From the NCBI GenBank assembly GCA_051886675.1, contig JBJEYH010000105.1:1-29659 (forward strand): a DNA stretch of 29,659 nucleotides, read 5' to 3'. Source of the stretch: UBA11524 sp051886675. GTDB taxonomy: Bacteria > Bacillota > Clostridia > Christensenellales > Aristaeellaceae. This document shows positions 24,549-29,659 of the stretch, piece after piece. Every line of letters starts with the position of its first letter. Position 1 is the stretch's first letter. The notes below the pieces were generated by a model. The model was not told where the DNA came from. It saw only the letters and a program-made list of their open reading frames with translations, and made no database searches. A program made the translations under genes and the position numbers.

Positions 24549-25880
24549 ATGGACAGCTTCGACAATTGGGGTTCCTCGTCCGATTTCTCCAGCAACCCGT
24601 CCTTTGAGGACGAATTCTCGCCCTCTCCGAACAACCAGCCCGCCCCTGTCAGTTCGGGCGGCTGGCACTGGCCGCAGACGCTGCTTTCCCTGCTGATTGT
24701 GTCGGGCATATCCTTCCTGTTCGCCTACCTGACGCGGGAAGTGACCAATCGGAACATCCTGCTCATCGGCCTGTCCTTCATGGTGCCGCTGGCCGCCATG
24801 CTCTTTGCCGCGCTGCTGGTGGAAAATTCCACCCGCGCCATGACCCCCTACTACAGCCGCAAGGCGCAGGTGCTGGTGGCGGTGCTTGGCTCCCTGGCCA
24901 CCTTCGTGGTGGGCTGCCTGAGCGACGCGATCTACCTCGCGCCCCTGGAGCCCGTCTACGAGACGGTGACGGTCACCACCAACCAGTGCAACTTCATCTT
25001 CCTGATCGACAAGAGCAGCTCCATGGGCGGCACGTGGAATCAGGAGAGCGTGCAGGCTGTCGACGACATTCTGGACGATCTGCCCGACGATGTGTATGTG
25101 GGCCTTGTCCTCTTCACCCATCAGCTCCCGGAGAACGGCACCGTTTTCATGGCGCCGATGACCTCAAGCCACCGCGCCACGCTGAAAAATACCATCCAGC
25201 AGCCAACCAGCGGCGGAACCAACTTTGATCTCCCGCTGAAGATGGCGCTGACGCTCTACGACCAGGCGAACCTGCAGAACAGCTATCCCACGCGCGTTGT
25301 GATGGTGACGGACGGCGAGAGCAAGGTCGAAACGGCGGACTCTCTGATTCCTCAGTTCCAGGACAAGGGGCTGAGCGTATCCTGCATCCAGCTGTCCTCG
25401 ACCATGCCGGACATGCTGAAGCAGATCATCAACGCCACTGGCGGTTCCGCCCACAGCATCAACGACTACTCCCAGCTGACCACCACCCTGCAGCAGGTCA
25501 CCCAGCAGGTCAATCAGCTGCAGTATGAGATCGACCAGGATCTGCTGCGCTCCCGCAGCCCCCGGGCCAAGGTCATCACGCTGATCATGATGCTCCTGGA
25601 GGGCCTGTGCATCGGCATTTCCCTGTGGCTGATGCTCAGCGTGAAGGGACAGTTCCGCTTCCAGGTGATCCTGTCCCCGCTGATGGCGCTGGCCGCCTTT
25701 GCGATGCTGAAGTTCGCGCCCCTGTCCATTTTCAATGACCAGCAGTGGCTGCTGGAGGGCGCTGCCTTCACGCTGCTGGGCGTCGTGTTCATGCGGCGCA
25801 ACCGTTCCACCCGCCATGTCGTCACGCCGGGCAAGCCCGGAGCAGGCGGCGCTCCGTCCGACAATCCGTTTGATTTCTGA
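24549..25880 (+). CDS. Six-TM vWA-domain membrane protein
   Basis: A 443-residue protein. The cytoplasmic N-tail (1-40) is acidic and aromatic, with FDNW at 4-7, GSSSDF at 8-13 and FEDEF at about 19-23. Three helices (about 42-62, 70-92, 106-130) bring the vWA domain (about 146-330) outside the cell. Its MIDAS is intact: D154-K-S-S-S, the Thr of SGGTN, and D255 in VTDGES. Three more helices (about 345-425) return to a cytoplasmic C-tail that is basic (RRNRSTRH) and then ends NPFDF. The layout is unlike BatA/BatB proteins, whose vWA domain lies between fewer helices. AAGGAGG (24535-24541) lies seven bases before ATG. The gap to the next gene is only 14 bases. It shares the GSSSDF peptide with the first vWA protein and an N-terminal motif with the transglutaminase-like protein, suggesting a common cytoplasmic partner. 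Confidence 0.87.
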   Translation: MDSFDNWGSSSDFSSNPSFEDEFSPSPNNQPAPVSSGGWHWPQTLLSLLIVSGISFLFAYLTREVTNRNILLIGLSFMVPLAAMLFAALLVENSTRAMTPYYSRKAQVLVAVLGSLATFVVGCLSDAIYLAPLEPVYETVTVTTNQCNFIFLIDKSSSMGGTWNQESVQAVDDILDDLPDDVYVGLVLFTHQLPENGTVFMAPMTSSHRATLKNTIQQPTSGGTNFDLPLKMALTLYDQANLQNSYPTRVVMVTDGESKVETADSLIPQFQDKGLSVSCIQLSSTMPDMLKQIINATGGSAHSINDYSQLTTTLQQVTQQVNQLQYEIDQDLLRSRSPRAKVITLIMMLLEGLCIGISLWLMLSVKGQFRFQVILSPLMALAAFAMLKFAPLSIFNDQQWLLEGAAFTLLGVVFMRRNRSTRHVVTPGKPGAGGAPSDNPFDF

Positions 25881-25894
25881 CAGGAGGATATCCG

Positions 25895-27880
25895 ATGGCC
25901 GACTGGGACTCCTGGAATTCCTCAGGCAACGCATCCGGGTCTTCCTCCGATCCCTGGGGTGGCTCCTCCTTCTCGGGGCAGAGCGGATCCTCCTTCTCCG
26001 GATCGGGCGACTCCCCGTTTTCCGGGCAGGGCGGATCCTCCTTCTCCGGATCGGGCAACTCCCCGTTTTCCGGGCAGGGCGGATCCTCCTTCTCCGGCGG
26101 GGGGGATGACTGGTCCTCGCCGTCCTCCTTCCAGGGGGACAGCGCGTCCTCCAGCTTTGGCAGCTTCTCCTCCGGGAATGGACAGCCGCCCCGGAAGCCC
26201 GGACGTTCCCGGGTTTCCCGCATCGCGATGGGCTGCAGCGCAGCGGTCATCATCCTGGCGGTCGTCATCGTGCTGGTGCTGGCGGCCCGTCCGGCGGTCA
26301 ACACCCTGCCCGGCAGGATCACCTATTCCTCCACCAGCCAGGAGGACGGCACCATCATACTGCATATGCGCTACGAGGTCACCGGGCTGGATGACCGTCT
26401 GTTCTACATGGCGGGCTTTGCCCTTGCGCCGGAGGGCGAGGGGCTGCAAGCCGCCACCGATCCCGTCTATGTGAACAGGAAGCAGTCCGCCGTGGTGGAA
26501 AGCGACGTCGTGCTTTCGCGGCCGGGCCGGTATCAGGCGGCGTTCTACCTGATCGATCCGCTGCAGTCCCTGCCGCAGATCACCGCCATGCAGACGCTGG
26601 ACATCACCTGGGACGGTCAGGCCACGACGCCTCCCTCCACCCAGGATCCCTGGCTGGTCGTGATCACGCCCACGCCATCGCCTTCGCCGACCCCTACGCC
26701 TTCGCCGTCTCCCTCGCCTTCGCCCTCGCCCACGCCATCGCCCACGCCCTCGCTGAAGCCGGAGGTCGTCGTCACCCCGACGCCCTCGCCCACCCCGCTG
26801 CCCACCGCGCCCACCAGCGATCTGTGGTCGCTGTATGACGCGGACACCCGCTACTACTACTTCCAGCTCACCACCCGGGAAAAGCAGCTGTACAGCATCA
26901 TCTACGATGGCGTTGCCGCCTTCGATGATAACATCGCCTTCCCTGAGCCCTTCACGAGGGATGAGTATGATCGGGTTGTGGACGTGCTCATTTTCGATAC
27001 GCCTGAGCTGTTCATGCAGGGAAATCAGAATGGCGGCCCGACAAGCTACTATTCCTACAACAGCCAGGGGATCACCGCCCATCTTCCGGGCTATGCCATG
27101 GACAAGGCCCAGTACGAGCTGGAGCTGAAGAGCACCATGCAGACCATCCGCAGCATGCAGCAGCTGCCCGGCTTCGGCTCCAGCGACTACAGCAGGGAGC
27201 TGACCATCTACCGCTACATCATCGATCACTGCTACTACGACAAGGAGCTCCCCTTCTGCAGCGCTGCCAACAGCGTGTGGTACTACCATTACGCCAAGTG
27301 CTCCGGCTACGCCCGCTCGCTGAACCTGGCGCTTCGCTACTACGGTATCCCCTGCTGCGAGATCTACGGTGATACGTACGACAACGGCGTTATCTCCCCC
27401 ACCGGGCATCTGTGGTCGGCCGTGCTGCTGGACGGCGAATGGTATGAGACGGATGTCACCTGGGATGATCCTTCGGGCCTGGTCATCGACGTGCTGGACG
27501 GGTGGGTCGATTACCTGCCCTACATGAACATCGATCATACCAAGATGTTCAGCGCGCGATCCTACCGGAGCGATTTCACCCTGACCCCGCCCTATGCCAC
27601 CGGCTACAAGTACATGTACTACAACCAGGAGGGCTGCTCGGTAGCCGCCGGCAGCGATGTGACAAGCGCCATCCATGCCGCCATCACCCAGGCGTATCAG
27701 CGGGGCGAGGACGTGGCTGCCATCTCCTTCGACAGCGCCCGTGACTACAGCACCGCGATGATGTCCTTCCAGAACATCTGCAACAACTGGCGCAGCGGCG
27801 GCAAGCGGCTGAAATCCTACCGCTACTACTATACCCCGGAAACCAACGTCATCTACCTTTTCGATCTCACGTACCGCTAA
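25895..27880 (+). CDS. Membrane-anchored transglutaminase-like protein with long low-complexity cytoplasmic N-tail
   Basis: A 661-residue type II membrane protein. The N-tail (1-108) is Ser/Gly/Phe-rich, starts with WDSW at 4-7 and contains a 16-residue repeat of the form GSSFSGSG[DN]SPFSGQG. One helix spans about 111-134. Outside are a probable beta-rich region (about 140-250) and a Pro/Ser/Thr linker (about 258-307) typical of cell-wall-spanning segments. The transglutaminase-like domain (about 310-661) has C469 in KCSGYARSLNL, H505 in TGHLWSAV and D520 in DVTWDDP, the Cys-His-Asp triad of the superfamily. Such bacterial domains may act as proteases, amidases or cross-linkers; the substrate is unknown. 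AGGAGG (25882-25887) stands seven bases before ATG. It is the last gene of the block, and a terminator follows within 50 bases. Confidence 0.88.
   Translation: MADWDSWNSSGNASGSSSDPWGGSSFSGQSGSSFSGSGDSPFSGQGGSSFSGSGNSPFSGQGGSSFSGGGDDWSSPSSFQGDSASSSFGSFSSGNGQPPRKPGRSRVSRIAMGCSAAVIILAVVIVLVLAARPAVNTLPGRITYSSTSQEDGTIILHMRYEVTGLDDRLFYMAGFALAPEGEGLQAATDPVYVNRKQSAVVESDVVLSRPGRYQAAFYLIDPLQSLPQITAMQTLDITWDGQATTPPSTQDPWLVVITPTPSPSPTPTPSPSPSPSPSPTPSPTPSLKPEVVVTPTPSPTPLPTAPTSDLWSLYDADTRYYYFQLTTREKQLYSIIYDGVAAFDDNIAFPEPFTRDEYDRVVDVLIFDTPELFMQGNQNGGPTSYYSYNSQGITAHLPGYAMDKAQYELELKSTMQTIRSMQQLPGFGSSDYSRELTIYRYIIDHCYYDKELPFCSAANSVWYYHYAKCSGYARSLNLALRYYGIPCCEIYGDTYDNGVISPTGHLWSAVLLDGEWYETDVTWDDPSGLVIDVLDGWVDYLPYMNIDHTKMFSARSYRSDFTLTPPYATGYKYMYYNQEGCSVAAGSDVTSAIHAAITQAYQRGEDVAAISFDSARDYSTAMMSFQNICNNWRSGGKRLKSYRYYYTPETNVIYLFDLTYR
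25985..26097. repeat. 48-bp tandem repeat in the cytoplasmic tail of the transglutaminase-like gene
   Basis: Two full copies (25985-26032 and 26033-26080) differ at one base (G to A, Asp to Asn), and a partial third copy runs from 26081 to about 26097. This near-identity implies recent duplication. The unit encodes GSSFSGSGDSPFSGQG. Confidence 0.93.
26666..26817. repeat. Pro/Ser/Thr-rich linker repeat
   Basis: Irregular ACGCCN and TCGCCN units encode alternating TP and SP dipeptides, interrupted near 26754-26775 by LKPEVVV. This is an extended, likely cell-wall-crossing linker between the membrane-near region and the transglutaminase-like domain. The length is prone to slippage. Confidence 0.9.
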
Positions 27881-27889
27881 ACCCATCAG

Positions 27890-27927
27890 GCCCCGGACGC
27901 CATCTGGCATCCGGGGCTTTTGCTTTG
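27890..27927 (+). terminator. Intrinsic terminator ending the ten-gene block
   Basis: Arms 27890-27901 (GCCCCGGACGCC) and 27906-27917 (GGCATCCGGGGC) pair at 11 of 12 positions around the loop ATCT. TTTTGCTTT follows. It lies nine bases after the TAA of the transglutaminase-like gene and just before the end of the convergent gerAC. The opposite side lacks a T tract, so it mainly serves the + strand. Confidence 0.85.
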
Positions 27928-28962
27928 TCACGCGGGCGGCAGGAGATTCACCCGCACCTCCCAGGTCAGGGACGGGTACAGCCCCGGCCAGTCCAGCCCG
28001 TGCCAGGCCTCCATGTCCGGAAAGTGCCGGATCGCCTGCCCCCCAAGGCCCAGCGCGTCGCAGCCGGCGTCCGCAAGCCGGGCGATGACCTGCCGCGCGT
28101 CATCCTGCACGGCCTGGCCCAGCGCGTCATCGGGCAGGGACGCCGCGGTATAGCGCAGGGTCATCGCGCAGGTGACATGATTGCCGTCCAGGCGAATCCG
28201 GCTGCCCGCGTCGGACAGCGTGACCGTTCCCTGCCTGAGGATGACCGTGGCCTTCCGCAGCCGTCCCTGCAGGAGCATCAGCAGCTGCGTTTCCGAGGAT
28301 GTCAGGCTCCCCCGCACCCTGCCGGAGGCATCCGCCAGCCAGCAGCCCGACAGGAGCATCTCTCCCGCCCCCTGAACAGGCATGTCCGCGGCGTCCCCGC
28401 CCTCCTGCTCCGTCAGCGACGCCGCCGGAAGCGCCGCGCACTGCCGCTCGCCCATGCGCATGAGCGCGGACAGCGACGCTTCCGGAATCACGCCCAGCCG
28501 CTGGTGGGTATCCAGCACAATGTCCAGGGACTTGCTCAGCCGGGTGCCCGTCAGCGGCGACAGCGCGTCCATGAAGGCCGCCATGTCCGCCTCCGTCACA
28601 CACACCTGCGCCTGCAGCCGCATGCCCGGCATATCCGCCAGCTCCGTGAGCGCGGCGGGAAAGGCGGCTGATTCCGCCAGCGCCCGGTCAAACACCAGCA
28701 GCCGCACCTGTCCGTAGTGCATGCGCATGGGCGCCGCCGCGTCCAGCAGGGACATCGCCTCCGTCAGCGTGCGTCCCCGGGCCGTCAGCGTCACATATCC
28801 GCCCTCCTGCTGATAGTCAGGGATCCGGGCGTTCGCAATCCAGTCGTCGCCCTGGCAGGACAACCCCACCGCCACGGCAAAGGAGCGCTCCTCCGCCGGA
28901 AGCGCCGAGCAGGCCGCGCACAGGATCCCCGTCAGGGCCAGGAGCATCAATCGCCTGAACAT
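27928..28962 (-). CDS. gerAC: Ger(x)C-family spore germination lipoprotein
   Basis: A 344-residue protein, the C subunit of a GerA-type nutrient germinant receptor in the inner spore membrane. The N-terminus is a lipoprotein-like signal, with C18 as the probable lipidated residue in LCAAC; a Cys at the -3 position is unusual. The first domain has AVAVGLSCQGD, then LTARGRTLTEAMSLLDAAAPMRMHYGQVRLLVFD, matching the conserved N-terminal Ger(x)C pattern (regions before and after the 'G+T..ea' helix). The C-terminal part has the beta/alpha layout of GerAC_C. Length is near the family norm (about 370-400), slightly short. The ATG at 28962 has GGAGG (28968-28972) upstream and overlaps the gerAB stop by 16 bases. 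The name is by family; the paralogue type is undecided. Confidence 0.8.
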   Translation of the reverse strand: MFRRLMLLALTGILCAACSALPAEERSFAVAVGLSCQGDDWIANARIPDYQQEGGYVTLTARGRTLTEAMSLLDAAAPMRMHYGQVRLLVFDRALAESAAFPAALTELADMPGMRLQAQVCVTEADMAAFMDALSPLTGTRLSKSLDIVLDTHQRLGVIPEASLSALMRMGERQCAALPAASLTEQEGGDAADMPVQGAGEMLLSGCWLADASGRVRGSLTSSETQLLMLLQGRLRKATVILRQGTVTLSDAGSRIRLDGNHVTCAMTLRYTAASLPDDALGQAVQDDARQVIARLADAGCDALGLGGQAIRHFPDMEAWHGLDWPGLYPSLTWEVRVNLLPPA

Positions 28963-29659
28963 GCTTTCCTCCGGCATACCGCCACGATCACCAGAACTGC
29001 CAGCACCCCCGGCAGCCATCGAAGCATCGCGCCCAGCGTCCGCCACAGGCCGCCCACAGGCAGGGCCTGCGTCGCCGCCAGCGCGGCCGCCAGCAGCCCC
29101 GGCAGCCAGGACACCTCCCGCCCCCAGGGCGACAGCGCGTACCCTGCCACCAGCTGCACCGACGTTGCCACCGCCAGGAACAGCGCCAGCATCCCCAGAG
29201 CATGGGCCATGGTGCGCAGCGCGGGAGGCAGATGCAGGGCCGGCTGCAGCAGCCGCTCCGCCAGCGCAGCGGGACGGATCAGCACCTCGCAGGGGTTTAC
29301 CAGGCACACCATAAGCCCGCATGTGCAGACCATCAGCACAGGCATCAGCAGCGGACGCAGCCTGCCGGGCCGGGCAGGCTCCGCCATGGCCAGCAGCGTC
29401 AGCGGCCAGCCCATGGAAAGTCCCGCCCGGAGCGCGGCCAGCACCGCGTCCTCTCCCGGGCCCAGCACCGGATGCAGCCCATCCACCCGGGCCATGGTCA
29501 GCATCACCCCGGCGATCCCCGCCGCCAGCGCAAGCATGGGCCAGCGCATCAGGTGGATCCCCCAGGCCAGGCCGTCCCGGTGCAGGCAGAACAGCAGCGC
29601 CAGGAGCGTCAGCAGGGCCATGGTGATCTGCGTGCCCTCCGTGCCGATGCCCTCGGTGA
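28947..29659 (-). CDS. gerAB: GerAB-family germinant receptor permease (5' end outside window)
   Basis: At least 236 C-terminal residues of a polytopic membrane protein. The frame is open to the window edge, starting with TEGIGTEGTQITMALL, so the true start lies beyond 29659. About six or seven hydrophobic helices are visible, such as MALLTLLALLFCL, WPMLALAAGIAGVML and LLMPVLMVCTCGLMVCLV. The order (this gene, then gerAC with a 16-base overlap) is that of gerA-type operons, and a GerAA gene would be expected further upstream outside the window. GerAB proteins belong to the APC transporter superfamily and contribute the ligand-binding subunit. Sequence conservation is low, so the assignment leans on context as well as topology. 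Confidence 0.72.
   Translation of the reverse strand, partial: TEGIGTEGTQITMALLTLLALLFCLHRDGLAWGIHLMRWPMLALAAGIAGVMLTMARVDGLHPVLGPGEDAVLAALRAGLSMGWPLTLLAMAEPARPGRLRPLLMPVLMVCTCGLMVCLVNPCEVLIRPAALAERLLQPALHLPPALRTMAHALGMLALFLAVATSVQLVAGYALSPWGREVSWLPGLLAAALAATQALPVGGLWRTLGAMLRWLPGVLAVLVIVAVCRRKACSGD

Overview
The window looks like chromosomal DNA from a high-GC, spore-forming Firmicute (Clostridia-like, probably a gut lineage). Support: strong AGGAGG-type ribosome binding sites, a YhbY-family protein, a clostridial-type hypoxanthine-DNA glycosylase, and a GerAB/GerAC spore-germination pair at the right edge. It is a draft scaffold: 100 Ns (19386-19485) lie inside an 18-bp tandem repeat in one gene.

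Layout. 1-1964 holds ordinary genes: the end of a methyltransferase, a YhbY-like RNA-binding protein, a two-domain GNAT acetyltransferase and a family-6 hypoxanthine-DNA glycosylase. An AT-richer 159-bp gap follows, with a candidate promoter. From 2124 to 27880, ten genes run on the + strand with short gaps or overlaps and end at a clear intrinsic terminator (27890-27927). 27928-29659, on the other strand, carries gerAC and a 5'-truncated gerAB.

The ten-gene block is the main interest. In order: (1) a secreted, membrane-anchored vWA protein with cadherin-like repeats and a cytoplasmic FG-rich tail; (2, 3) two tandem tubulin/FtsZ-superfamily proteins of the Tubulin_2/FtsZl1 type, about 1200 residues each; (4) a large unknown soluble protein; (5) a P-loop GTPase with a split zinc ribbon; (6) a large protein with an EPQPAA-repeat linker; (7) a four-TM protein; (8) a paralogue of the first vWA protein whose vWA-like domain seems to have lost its metal site; (9) a six-TM vWA protein; (10) a membrane-anchored transglutaminase-like protein. 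The core (FtsZ-like protein, vWA protein, distinct GTPase) matches the membrane-remodelling system predicted by Makarova and Koonin (2010). This version is expanded, and I know of no experimental work on it.

Inferred working model: paired cytoskeletal GTPases form a cytoplasmic polymer. A second, switch-type GTPase and two large soluble proteins regulate or adapt it. It connects to several membrane proteins with metal-dependent adhesion (vWA) or transglutaminase-like domains outside. Three sequence features support a shared cytoplasmic hub: six of the ten proteins end in Phe, the two intact vWA proteins share a GSSSDF peptide at opposite ends, and proteins 9 and 10 carry an aromatic-Asp-x-Trp motif at exactly residues 4-7. 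The two tubulin-like genes also share a 674-bp tract with no differences inside otherwise diverged sequence, which suggests recent gene conversion or an assembly artefact.
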